DNA from: VFKU01 sp964411925
Lineage (GTDB): Bacteria; Hydrogenedentota; Hydrogenedentia; Hydrogenedentales; GCA-2746185
Length of the DNA: 12,549 bases
Assembly: GCA_964411925.1 (NCBI GenBank)
Contig: CAYPNI010000119.1
Coordinates: 1-12,549 of the forward strand
Direction: 5' to 3'
Numbering within the stretch: the stretch's first letter is position 1; the number at the start of each line of letters is the position of its first letter. Positions 1 through 6,881 of the stretch are shown in pieces. Under the pieces are notes generated by a model. The model made no database searches. It saw only the letters and a list, made by a program, of their open reading frames with translations, and was not told the DNA's origin. Made by a program: the position numbers and the translations under genes.

Positions 1-382
1 GGATCTGGCAGATGGCCGAGCGCGCGACGCCCTTGATGGGCCCGAGCACGACGCGTGCGCCGAGCATCACGGCGCCGGTGTTGCCCGCGCTGAGGAACCC
101 GACCGCGCTGCCTTCTTTGACAAGGCGAAGGCCGACGAGGAGGCTGGAGTCTTTCTTCTGACGGATCGCCACCATGGGCGAGTCGGTCATCAGGACGCGC
201 TCGGAGGCCTGGACGACGCTGATGTTGCCGCGTTTCGGGAAGGCATTGAGTTTGTCGGAAAGCATCGCCTCGTCGCCGACGAGGACGAATTCAGCTTTGG
301 ATTCGAGACTGGCTTCAACCGCGCCTCGGACTTCCGGATCGGGGGCATTGTCCGAGCCCATCGCGTCCAGGACAATTCGCAT
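1..382 (-). CDS. plsX: Phosphate acyltransferase PlsX, N-terminal 127 residues (cut by window edge)
   Basis: PlsX converts acyl-ACP and phosphate to acyl-phosphate, the acyl donor for PlsY in phospholipid synthesis; it is a peripheral inner-membrane enzyme. The translation opens MRIVLDAMGSDNAPDPEV, the family's N-terminal signature (usually DAMGGDNAP; here the second Gly is Ser), and later carries SAGNTGAVMLGAR, the conserved PlsX glycine-rich segment. The ATG at 382 is supported by GGAGAGGG at 394-387 and by its exact match to the family's usual N-terminus. The gene continues past base 1; a full PlsX is usually about 330-350 residues, so a bit over a third is visible. It follows rpmF by 35 nt in the widely conserved yceD-rpmF-plsX order, and fabH would be the expected next gene outside the window. 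Identification is from motifs seen plus synteny. Confidence 0.95.
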   Translation of the reverse strand, partial: MRIVLDAMGSDNAPDPEVRGAVEASLESKAEFVLVGDEAMLSDKLNAFPKRGNISVVQASERVLMTDSPMVAIRQKKDSSLLVGLRLVKEGSAVGFLSAGNTGAVMLGARVVLGPIKGVARSAICQI

Positions 383-417
383 CGCGCCCTCTCCGGCTAT
401 CCGCGCCGCGGTTGATC

Positions 418-597
418 TTAGTCTTCGCCCTTGAGGACGGTGCGGGCCTTGTAGTAGCCGCAGCGCCGGCAGACCCGGTGCGGCATGGTTTTCTCGCCGC
501 AGTTGGGACATTCGATCAGGTTGGCCGGGGTGAGCGCGTGGTGGGAGCGCCGCATGTTTTTCTTGGCTTTCCCCGTCTTTCTCTTTGGTACTGGCAC
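418..597 (-). CDS. rpmF: 50S ribosomal protein L32
   Basis: Ribosomal protein L32 is a small zinc-ribbon protein of the large subunit. The 59-residue product starts MPVPKRKTGKAKKNMRRSHH, the typical basic L32 N-terminus, and contains two Cys pairs, C30-P-N-C33 and C43-R-R-C46, followed by GYYK, so this is the zinc-binding (C+) form. I chose the GTG at 597: it matches the family start, and GGAGGAG at 609-603 lies 5 nt upstream. An in-frame extension upstream is only a shadow of yceD in another frame. The start lies 2 nt after the yceD stop, and the Shine-Dalgarno is formed by the last Glu codons of yceD, so translational coupling is likely. plsX follows. Length and motifs are normal for the family. 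Confidence 0.97.
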   Translation of the reverse strand: MPVPKRKTGKAKKNMRRSHHALTPANLIECPNCGEKTMPHRVCRRCGYYKARTVLKGED

Positions 598-599
598 GA

Positions 600-1193
600 T
601 TACTCCTCCTGTTTGGACGGCAGATTGGGGAACAGGTCCCTGAGCCCTGCCAATTTCGTGTTTCCGACTTGCTGTGACTCCGGTGCGCAGTCGCACTGGC
701 CTTCGTTCAGGTTCTTGCCGCAGCTCGGGCAGAGCCCGCGGCAATCGGCCTGGCAATAGAACTTGCTGGGCGCAGCGAGGAGTAGTTCCTCCCAGACGTG
801 CGGCGCCAGATCGATCTCGTCGCCGTCGTAATACCTCGCCCGCCCGCCTTCGTCGTCCGCATCGAATTCAACGCCGTCGTCCGGGTCCGATTCGACGGCC
901 GATCCCGCCTCGCGTCCATTCATGGCCGGCTCGAACAGCCAGGTCACGTCCTGCTCGACGGTCTCGCTGGCCGGTTCGAGGCACCGATCGCACGGCCGCT
1001 CGAACACGCCCGTGAGCCGGCCGCGGAAAATGTACTCCGTGTCGATCGCGCTCAGCGTCCCGGCGACGCGCACGCTCGTCAGCGCCGAGTCCGGCGCGCC
1101 GGACGGGCGCAGGTCGCCCTCGAGCACTTCTTCATCGAAGGAGTGTCCACCCGCATGTGCAACTTTGGAGAGTGGGAAGACCAGCCTGTTCAC
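600..1193 (-). CDS. yceD: DUF177/YceD family protein, 23S rRNA accumulation-type
   Basis: This is a DUF177 protein; in E. coli YceD and plant homologues the family is linked to 23S rRNA accumulation, with no known catalytic activity. The 197-residue product has the family's central motif CDRCLEP (C68, C71) and a C-terminal Cys-rich segment, CRGLCPSCGKNLN then CDC (C151, C155, C158, C167, C169), which suggests a zinc site. An acidic, low-complexity insert lies at about residues 100-127. The GTG at 1193 gives the usual N-terminus (MNRLVFPLSK) and has a G-run upstream; the longer open frame to 1379 runs through the promoter and repeat spacer and is not credible as coding. It leads the rpmF-plsX operon and ends 2 nt before rpmF. 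A promoter with 17-bp spacing lies just upstream. Confidence 0.88.
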   Translation of the reverse strand: MNRLVFPLSKVAHAGGHSFDEEVLEGDLRPSGAPDSALTSVRVAGTLSAIDTEYIFRGRLTGVFERPCDRCLEPASETVEQDVTWLFEPAMNGREAGSAVESDPDDGVEFDADDEGGRARYYDGDEIDLAPHVWEELLLAAPSKFYCQADCRGLCPSCGKNLNEGQCDCAPESQQVGNTKLAGLRDLFPNLPSKQEE

Positions 1194-1230
1194 GCGTCGG
1201 CCCCCGGAAGGACGGGCTAACCAGAATCGA

Positions 1231-1259
1231 ATTCTAACAGACGCCGATACCTGTATCAA
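1231..1259 (-). promoter_or_regulatory. Sigma70-type promoter for yceD-rpmF-plsX
   Basis: On the minus strand, TTGATA (1259-1254) and TAGAAT (1236-1231) are separated by exactly 17 bp. Five of six bases match consensus in the -10 and four or five in the -35. Transcription would start near 1224, giving a leader of about 30 nt before the yceD GTG at 1193. Position, spacing and local AT-richness in a GC-rich sequence all agree. Confidence 0.7.
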
Positions 1260-1322
1260 ACGCTTTGTCGCCAAGGGGTTAGGGTTCCTTCCCGGTAGCC
1301 CGTCGCTGCGAGGATTCCTCTC

Positions 1323-1383
1323 CACTGTCACTGCGAGGAGCGACGTGTGCGTCGAAGCAATCACTTCGTTCGGAGTCACAGTG
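1323..1383. repeat. 61-bp REP/MITE-like element with imperfect terminal inverted repeats (copy 1)
   Basis: The ends CACTGTCACT (1323-1332) and AGTCACAGTG (1374-1383) are inverted repeats matching at 9 of 10 positions. Inside is a 5-bp stem, CGACG-TGTG-CGTCG (1341-1354). The core 1327-1364 resembles the dispersed GTCATTGCGAGGAGCG...GAAGCAATC repeats I know from many uncultured bacterial genomes. A second copy lies inverted at 6822-6859; the two cores match at 29 of 38 ungapped positions by my count. No ORF or transposase is associated with it. Confidence 0.7.
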
Positions 1384-1405
1384 TCCTCGCGTTCAGTTGA
1401 ACGCT

Positions 1406-1424
1406 CGCAGGCTGGAAGCCTGCG
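1406..1424. repeat. Perfect 8-bp-stem palindrome, CAGGCTGGAAGCCTG type
   Basis: CGCAGGCT (1406-1413) and AGCCTGCG (1417-1424) form a perfect 8-bp stem around GGA. It has no T-run on either side, so it is not a classic intrinsic terminator. The GCAGGCTGGAAGCCTGC core resembles short palindromes I recall scattered through intergenic regions of environmental bacteria. It sits downstream of larA and upstream of the yceD promoter. Confidence 0.6.
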
Positions 1425-1431
1425 CCACCGA

Positions 1432-1469
1432 CTTTCGAGGAAGCGAAGCTCTTCCTAGCGAAGCGAAAG
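1432..1469. repeat. Nested inverted repeat directly after the larA stop codon
   Basis: Outer arms CTTTCG (1432-1437) and CGAAAG (1464-1469) enclose inner arms AGGAAG (1438-1443) and CTTCCT (1451-1456). The loop is CGAAGCT, and a 7-nt one-sided bulge, AGCGAAG, lies on one side. On the larA transcript the structure begins one base after the TAG stop. It could protect the 3' end or help termination, but there is no U-tract, so calling it a terminator would be inference. Confidence 0.5.
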
Positions 1470-1470
1470 C

Positions 1471-2760
1471 CTAGTCACCCGCTGCGGGGTGAGGAACCGT
1501 GTGCGCTGCGGACGGCAGGACGTAACACGTCGGATTCGCGATTCCGGAGCCGGCAAGGTCCGCGAGCGATTCGTCGATCGCATCCTGGAGGGACCGCGAC
1601 TTCGCGCCGCCGAGCCGCGAAACGTCCGCCGCCTCCAGCTCGGTGACGAACCGCGTGATGCGCGATTTCTCGAGCGTGGAGAGCGCGGTCTGCCCGTTGA
1701 TCTCGCTTCGCGTGCGGAGCGCGGCGAAGACCTTTGCGCGGTCCCCGAGCGCGAGCCACTTCGAGAACCGTTCGCCGCCGAGGCCTTCGGGGCACGGCGC
1801 GGCGAGCACGATGCGGCCGTTCGGCTGGACGGCCTGGTACGCGTTGTAGAGCGCCTTGTGGGTCTGCACGAAGTTCCGCGTGCGCGCGGACGCCGCGATG
1901 ACGAGGTCGGCGCGGCGGGCGATCGGCCGTGCGTATAGCGACCGCGCGAACTCGCAGCCGGCGCGGTGCGCGGCGTCCATCTCGCCGCAAAACACCGCCG
2001 CGATGCGGCCCTCGCGCGTGAGGACTGTGTTGAGTACGAAGTCCGTGCGCACGAAGCGCGCGGCTTCGAGCATGTCTTCGGCGACCGGGTTACCGTCCAG
2101 CACGCCGATGCGCACGGCGGGGTCGAGCCGGTCTTCGCCGGGATGCAGGTTGAGCGAATGGTTCTTCGCGATGGTCGCGGCCGACGCAAGGCCCGGCACG
2201 ACGGACTTGCGGCCGCCGCCAAACCCGCCGAAATAATGCAGCACGATCGCGCCGGTGACGATGACGCGGTCCGCGTCCAGCACGCGCGGGTTTATCTCGA
2301 CGCGCGTGCCGCGCGATGTCGTGCCGACGTGCCGGTGGCCGGGCGCGTCCGCATCGTGGCAATCGATGCGGCCGGCGACGCGGTCATGGACCGGAGAGCC
2401 GAGGATCGTGCGCTGCTCGCCCGGCGTGGGGGCGCGGTGGACGCCGGTCGAAAAAAGTATCGAAACGTTGCGATCGCCAATTCCGCGATCGTTCAACGCA
2501 TCGAGCAGCGGCGGCAGGAATTCGTCCGCGCGCGTCTGGCGGAACGAGTCGGAGACGACGATGACGACGGAATCCCCGACCGAGAACCCGTCCAGCGCGC
2601 CTCCGGAAAGGCCGATCGGACGCTCGAACGCCGCACGCACGGCGGCTGGCGCGTCGATGACCGGCGCCGCATCGGCGACGTCCAGTATGCCGAGTAACTC
2701 GACATTTCGCGGCAATTGCGCCGAGAGCGACTTGTCGGCGTACGGGATCTCGACGCGCAT
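1471..2760 (-). CDS. larA: Lactate racemase family protein LarA (DUF2088)
   Basis: LarA-type enzymes racemise 2-hydroxy acids using a nickel-pincer nucleotide (NPN) cofactor bound to a lysine; characterised relatives act on lactate, malate, phenyllactate or sugar acids, so the substrate is open. The 429-residue product matches the family length. Visible residues fit the Lactobacillus plantarum enzyme: STGVHR with H108, LHYFGGFGGGRK with H175 and K185 (cofactor-linking lysine), and KNHS with H201, each at or one away from the reference positions H108, H174, K184 and H200. I chose the ATG at 2760; a longer frame only overlaps the upstream gene. It is the last gene of the PilZ-membrane protein operon, 17 nt after the previous stop, with a weak ribosome site. 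The cofactor genes larB, larC and larE are not in the window. Family assignment is firm; lactate as substrate is not. Confidence 0.85.
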   Translation of the reverse strand: MRVEIPYADKSLSAQLPRNVELLGILDVADAAPVIDAPAAVRAAFERPIGLSGGALDGFSVGDSVVIVVSDSFRQTRADEFLPPLLDALNDRGIGDRNVSILFSTGVHRAPTPGEQRTILGSPVHDRVAGRIDCHDADAPGHRHVGTTSRGTRVEINPRVLDADRVIVTGAIVLHYFGGFGGGRKSVVPGLASAATIAKNHSLNLHPGEDRLDPAVRIGVLDGNPVAEDMLEAARFVRTDFVLNTVLTREGRIAAVFCGEMDAAHRAGCEFARSLYARPIARRADLVIAASARTRNFVQTHKALYNAYQAVQPNGRIVLAAPCPEGLGGERFSKWLALGDRAKVFAALRTRSEINGQTALSTLEKSRITRFVTELEAADVSRLGGAKSRSLQDAIDESLADLAGSGIANPTCYVLPSAAHTVPHPAAGD

Positions 2761-2777
2761 GGAATGGGTCCGCGCCG

Positions 2778-3527
2778 CTACAGGTCGAAATCTTCGCGGT
2801 CGCGATCGTAATGATCGCGATCGTACCGGCAGACCAGCCACATGAACGCAAAGAGCAGGCAACTGACGAGCCCGTCAGCCGCGGCCAGCAGCGCGATTGA
2901 TGCGAGACGGAGCGGCAGCGGAAACTCGCCGAGCAAAATCGCCGAATTCGTCCCGGCGAGCAGGATCCCCGCGAGGATTCCGAACAGACAGAGCCCCATT
3001 ACCAGCGTGGCGTGGCGGGACATCGTCTGAAACGCTTCCGAGACCTCCTCGCGCGCGACTCGCCCATAAAACATCACGGTTGTTCCGAAGGCATGCAGCA
3101 GCACAATCCATACCAGGTAGCTGACGCCGAGGAAAAACGTCGCCGGGTGTTCCTGGTCACCGCCGAGGGTTTGTTCGATGACTTGACCGTAGACGAGATT
3201 TGCGAGGCCGAGCAACAGCCACAATCTGTAGAACCGCACGAAGGCTTCGCGGTCGGTCGCGATGCGCCAATAAGGCTTGTCGATTTCGCGGCCGATGCGC
3301 GAGAGCAGGATCGTGTCCGCCAGTGCGAACAACGCGACAAGCACAATGCGCGAGCCGATGAGCTGGAGTCCGAGCAGGCTGTCGGATGCGTCGTCCGCGA
3401 TGGGCGCGATGACAAATTCCTGAAACAGCGCCTCGCCGGTCTTGAGGAACGCGGCGAGCGCCATGTACATCAGCACGGGCCGGTGATTTTCGAACAGCGC
3501 GCGGCCGGCCTCACGCAGGAATTCCAC
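2778..3527 (-). CDS. Six-helix integral membrane protein, function unknown
   Basis: I do not recognise a family. The 249-residue product has about six hydrophobic segments, at roughly residues 17-35, 51-75, 101-118, 131-155, 174-193 and 206-233, consistent with an inner-membrane protein. The hydrophilic loops carry no obvious catalytic motif. The C-terminus ends in a highly charged tail rich in Asp and Arg (YDRDHYDRDREDFDL), encoded by a short direct DNA repeat. The GTG at 3527 lies 2 nt after the PilZ gene stop, with GGTGG upstream, so the two are almost certainly co-translated. larA follows after 17 nt. Context suggests a membrane partner of the PilZ protein or a transporter-like protein for the LarA substrate; both are guesses. 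Confidence 0.75.
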   Translation of the reverse strand: MEFLREAGRALFENHRPVLMYMALAAFLKTGEALFQEFVIAPIADDASDSLLGLQLIGSRIVLVALFALADTILLSRIGREIDKPYWRIATDREAFVRFYRLWLLLGLANLVYGQVIEQTLGGDQEHPATFFLGVSYLVWIVLLHAFGTTVMFYGRVAREEVSEAFQTMSRHATLVMGLCLFGILAGILLAGTNSAILLGEFPLPLRLASIALLAAADGLVSCLLFAFMWLVCRYDRDHYDRDREDFDL

Positions 3528-3529
3528 GT

Positions 3530-4630
3530 CTATCCACCCTTGATCGATTGCGCAGCGAGCCGCTGTTGCTGCTTGTGCAGGACGTAGCGCGCGATTTTAT
3601 CCCGCATGTCCTCGCTGAGTCCAAGAAACCGGCCGCGGACCAGGTGGCGTCCGCCGGAGATGGCCGCCGTGGCGACGATCTGGATGTCCACTTCGACCGC
3701 ACGGGCGCCGGGCACCTCAAGAGGAATGCGCAGCAGGACGTGCCGCGCGACCGGCTGGCTGAACACGAGCGCACAACCGCCCGCGCTGATGCTCGTGATG
3801 CGCCCGCTGATGCGCGTGACGATCGCGCGCGGCTTCGCGTTGGCGGTGTCCCCGTCGATCGGGGCGTTGAGCACGCCGGCGACGATCGGCTGGTCATAGC
3901 GCACGCGGAAATCGGCGCGGCTCTGAGAGCGTTCGAGGCTGGACGTATGGTGCAGGCGCCAGAGCGGCGGCGACGGCTCGAACGAGGCGACCGTCGTCTC
4001 GAAACCATACCGCGCGTCTTCGTCGCGCCAGAGGATGCACTGCACGCGGGTGCCCGCGGGCAGGCTCGGCGCCTTCGCGCCGGCCGCGTCTTTGAGCATC
4101 ACGTAGAAGAACGCCTCGTTGAGGTCTTCGACCATCACGCGGATCCATTCGGGCGGGCTGCCGGCGCCGCTGCCCATCGTCATCCATTGGCCCTCGTGGA
4201 GTTCGCGCGTGGACCGGATCGCGTGGCCGATGGGCACGTAGTCCAGGCCGAGTTCGCGGCGCAGCGCGCGCAACGTGACCCCGAGCGCCTCGAAGGCGGC
4301 CGAGTCGAGGTCGGACTGGCGTGCGAGTTCGGCCTCGACGATGGTTTCGAAGCCCTCGCGCGTCGTGACGGCGCGCAACGGTTCATTCTTCGACGCACGC
4401 CGGATGAGTGACTCGAGCAGCGTCGCGTTCGGGCCGTCGATGCGGCGTTCCTTGAGAATCCCGGCGATCGATTCCCATTCCCGGCTGAGCCGGCGGCGCC
4501 GGGCGCGGCGGCGAATCGCGATCTCGCGAAGCACGACGAATGCGAACGCGGCCGCCAACGTCAACGCGAGCAGAATCAGCGTCGTCTCGCTCGGCTCGGG
4601 AAACTGTACGAGTCGCTGCGATTCGTCCAC
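3530..4630 (-). CDS. Membrane-anchored PilZ/YcgR-like c-di-GMP effector with altered motif
   Basis: YcgR-like proteins bind cyclic di-GMP through a C-terminal PilZ domain and usually modulate motility or surface behaviour. The 366-residue product has a transmembrane helix at about 17-36 followed by an Arg-rich cytoplasmic stretch, a helical segment to about 145, a YcgR-N-like beta domain at about 145-230, and a PilZ domain at about 235-355. The first binding motif is intact (R238-ADF-R242). The second, normally [D/N]xSxxG, reads S280-I-S-A-G-G285, so the Asp/Asn is Ser. The GTG at 4630 has a GGGGGG ribosome site and lies about 15 nt downstream of the predicted transcription start. It is first in an operon with the membrane protein (2-nt gap) and larA. 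The PilZ call rests on motifs; c-di-GMP binding is uncertain because of the substitution. Confidence 0.78.
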   Translation of the reverse strand: MDESQRLVQFPEPSETTLILLALTLAAAFAFVVLREIAIRRRARRRRLSREWESIAGILKERRIDGPNATLLESLIRRASKNEPLRAVTTREGFETIVEAELARQSDLDSAAFEALGVTLRALRRELGLDYVPIGHAIRSTRELHEGQWMTMGSGAGSPPEWIRVMVEDLNEAFFYVMLKDAAGAKAPSLPAGTRVQCILWRDEDARYGFETTVASFEPSPPLWRLHHTSSLERSQSRADFRVRYDQPIVAGVLNAPIDGDTANAKPRAIVTRISGRITSISAGGCALVFSQPVARHVLLRIPLEVPGARAVEVDIQIVATAAISGGRHLVRGRFLGLSEDMRDKIARYVLHKQQQRLAAQSIKGG

Positions 4631-4651
4631 GCGGAACCCCCCGGGAGCGCG

Positions 4652-4680
4652 ATTATAGAAGCGGGCGCGTGGATGCGCAA
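4652..4680 (-). promoter_or_regulatory. Strong sigma70-type promoter for the PilZ-larA operon
   Basis: On the minus strand, TTGCGC (4680-4675) and a perfect TATAAT (4657-4652) are 17 bp apart. The predicted start near 4645 leaves a leader of only about 15 nt before the GTG at 4630, just enough for the GGGGGG ribosome site. The promoter lies in the 123-bp gap after the helicase-associated gene, so the operon need not depend on read-through. Confidence 0.75.
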
Positions 4681-4753
4681 CGGGCTAATCGCCGACGACG
4701 CGCGGCGTCTCCCGCTGTCGCGGACTCGACGACGAGGGGAAGCTCCGCGCTCG

Positions 4754-6589
4754 CTATTCGACGATGAAGCCGTCTTTCTCGAGAATCTTGGCGAGTTCGG
4801 CGCGGCCGATCTTGGTGTAGCCGATCATTTTTTGCGGCTCGACGGGCTGGAAATGTTTCTTGAACTTGCGGCGGTGTTGCAGATCCGCCATCACGAGCGG
4901 GTCGTCGGCCTCGATGATGTGCAGCGTGCGCAGGCGGACCCGGCGCAGGCCGCCGCGCCAGTCTTCGAGCGTGTGCATCACGTTCGGGGGGAGCGAACCG
5001 CCGCGGTTGTGCCGCATCAGGAATGTGATGAACGCGTCCACGTCGTGGCCGTCCTGCAGCGCCTGGGTAAACGAATCCTTGGACATGCGGTAGACAGACG
5101 CGCTGCCGCTGCTCTGGCGCTGGGCGAACTGGTCGAGCGGAACGGTAAGCAGGGGGTCCATGTCCTGCGTCGGCACGACAATGTCGAAGTTGGGCTGAAC
5201 GATGATTTCGCGGCCCGGTTTCGCGTAGCGCTCGGAAATTTTCGCGTCCGTCTGGCCGGTGAGCAGGTTAAAGCCCAGATCGGTCACGCGGAAATACGTC
5301 GTCGTGCCGTCCACGCACTTTTCCACTACCCCCAGCCAGAACAGCGTCTCGTCGAGCGCGCGCGCGATCACCTTGTCCGCGCTCGTCGCGGTGCCGGGGC
5401 TGAGATAGCCGTAGTGGCCGCCCTTGGCGCGCAGGACGTGCCGGTCGCGCTCCTCTCGCGCCTGCAATGCCGTCTCGATGAAATCGAGCGTGCTGTACCA
5501 CGTACCTGCGCGCATGTCATCGAGCGCATCGGCCAGCGCGCGCCGCGCGACGCCTTCGTCGCCGCGCGACGTGAGCCAGTCGAACAGCATCCGGTGGCGC
5601 TCGAAGTGGTCCACGTCGATGAGCGATTCGAGCTCGCCCGCGCGCAGTTCGTTGTCCACGCGGCCGAGCCAGCCGACGCCTTCGGCCGCCCAGAGGCACG
5701 TGCCGAGCGAGGGCTCGTCGTATTCCTCGACGATTTCGCTCAGGCGGCGCAGGTCCTCGCGGAACAGCTCGCCATCGCCGCGCAGGCGGGCGGGCTTGGC
5801 GGCAAGTGCCGCGACGAGCTGGCAGATCCGGTCGGTCATGCCCAGCCCGCGGATCTGGACCTCGCCAAGCGCGCCGCGCTGGGGTTTCAGCGCGGCCTTT
5901 TTCCGGTGATCGCGGTTCTGCTGATCGCGCCACTGGCGTACTTCGGTGAGCAGCGCGACCACGCGGACCAGCCGGTCCTCGGCGTCGAAACGAAACAACT
6001 CGAACAGCGCGAGCTTGCGGAACAGTTCGGTGAGCGCCTGTTCCACCTCCGGTTCAGACCCGCCGTGGGCGGCGCGGACCTTGGAGGCGGGCATCAGGCC
6101 TTCATTGGATTGCCAGACCACGTCGAACACTTCGCGGGCGGTCGCGGAAAAATTGTGCGTGGCGACGTACTCCATCACGGAATCGGGATGGCGGTAGACC
6201 TTTTCGACGACGACCTCGGCCGCGCTCTTCTTGGTGCTCGGGCCGTCAATCCCGAGGTGTTCCTCGAGGTGGCGAAACTCCTGCGCGGGCATGTTCTTGA
6301 CGCGCTGGAACAGTGCCGAAACGTCGCCGTGGTTTTCGAGACCCTCAATGATCCGCTTGACCGCGTTGATGCCTTCCTGCGGCAGCTTGATCTTGGTGAT
6401 GTCGGTGTAGAGGAGTTTGTGGTTGATGTCGACGAGATACTCGACCTCTTCCTGTGGAAGTTCGAGCTTTTTCGACAGGAACCGCGAGGTGAGACCCGCC
6501 CGGCTGTTGAGCGAAAGTTCCTTCGCGATTTGGAAGACAGGACGGGCCATGCCTTCCATGGCCGTAATCATGCTGGCTCGCTGACGCAT
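4754..6589 (-). CDS. Helicase-associated (XPB/Ssl2-type, Helicase_C_3-like) protein lacking a motor domain
   Basis: The 611-residue product resembles proteins annotated as helicase-associated or XPB/Ssl2-like N-terminal domain proteins (mycobacterial Rv0862c type). The best match is at about residues 461-546: REIIVQPNFDIVVP, then SVYRMSKDSFTQAL and FLMRHNRGGSLPPNV, the typical pattern of that domain. Ahead of it are helical, winged-helix-like segments, including one at about 394-459. I see no Walker A (GxGKT/S) or DEAH box, so it is probably not a helicase itself; a DNA-binding or scaffold role is inference. The start is uncertain: the ATG at 6589 has a G-rich site upstream, and ATGs at 6571 and 6559 are alternatives; the frame extends to a TTG at 6697, which is less likely. 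The opposite strand has a slightly longer open frame without recognisable domains, a GC-rich shadow. The next gene downstream has its own promoter. Confidence 0.72.
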   Translation of the reverse strand: MRQRASMITAMEGMARPVFQIAKELSLNSRAGLTSRFLSKKLELPQEEVEYLVDINHKLLYTDITKIKLPQEGINAVKRIIEGLENHGDVSALFQRVKNMPAQEFRHLEEHLGIDGPSTKKSAAEVVVEKVYRHPDSVMEYVATHNFSATAREVFDVVWQSNEGLMPASKVRAAHGGSEPEVEQALTELFRKLALFELFRFDAEDRLVRVVALLTEVRQWRDQQNRDHRKKAALKPQRGALGEVQIRGLGMTDRICQLVAALAAKPARLRGDGELFREDLRRLSEIVEEYDEPSLGTCLWAAEGVGWLGRVDNELRAGELESLIDVDHFERHRMLFDWLTSRGDEGVARRALADALDDMRAGTWYSTLDFIETALQAREERDRHVLRAKGGHYGYLSPGTATSADKVIARALDETLFWLGVVEKCVDGTTTYFRVTDLGFNLLTGQTDAKISERYAKPGREIIVQPNFDIVVPTQDMDPLLTVPLDQFAQRQSSGSASVYRMSKDSFTQALQDGHDVDAFITFLMRHNRGGSLPPNVMHTLEDWRGGLRRVRLRTLHIIEADDPLVMADLQHRRKFKKHFQPVEPQKMIGYTKIGRAELAKILEKDGFIVE

Positions 6590-6821
6590 CCCCACAGACC
6601 CCCCGCGTGCAACTGTCCCGGCTGCAGACCGAACCCGGGCAGTCCCCCTTGAGTCACCGTATACATTAAAGGGTGCGACGCCAAAAGTAAACTGCAAAGT
6701 TGGGAGGGGAGGCCGGGAGCCGACCCGGGCGCCTTCGGTTGTCCGAGAAGTGGACGGTGGATGGGAAGGATCGGCGACATTCGAACGAAGCGCGACGTGG
6801 CAGCTGGGGGTACCGGTCGAT
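6590..6821. other. Intergenic spacer between divergent genes, left part
   Basis: No credible gene is seen here. Upstream of the helicase-associated gene on the minus strand there is a weak promoter-like pair, TTGGCG (6684-6679) and TATACG (6663-6658), but the spacing is only 15 bp. The rest is G-rich, with short CCCGGG-type palindromes and no tRNA-like fold that I can recognise. The right part of the spacer holds the second repeat copy and the regulatory region of the TonB-family gene. Confidence 0.4.
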
Positions 6822-6859
6822 GAAATTCCTCCGTCGCAGAGGCCGCTCCTCGCAATGAC
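6822..6859 (-). repeat. Diverged second copy of the GTCATTGCGAGGAGCG-type repeat
   Basis: Read on the minus strand it begins GTCATTGCGAGGAGCG and matches the core of the copy at 1327-1364 at 29 of 38 positions without gaps. The first 16 bases differ only at one position. The terminal inverted repeat seen around copy 1 is not evident here, so this looks like a degenerate or half element. It lies in the spacer upstream of the TonB-family gene. Confidence 0.65.
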
Positions 6860-6881
6860 GGGGTATTACGGGATTTCTAGC

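Noticed and set aside
1194..1379. Upstream extension of yceD
   Set aside because: It crosses the predicted promoter and the 61-bp repeat; the GTG at 1193 matches the family N-terminus.
1406..1424. Intrinsic terminator for larA
   Set aside because: The stem is perfect but no T-run follows on either strand, so I list it as a palindromic repeat.
4673..6652. 659-codon open frame on the plus strand, longer than the gene I called opposite it
   Set aside because: It is antisense to the helicase-associated protein, has no recognisable domain and has the Arg/Ala/Val-rich make-up typical of a shadow frame in GC-rich DNA. The minus strand carries clear family motifs.
6568..6855. 95-codon minus-strand frame in the spacer
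   Set aside because: It overlaps the repeat copy and the start of the helicase-associated gene, with no ribosome site or recognisable motif.
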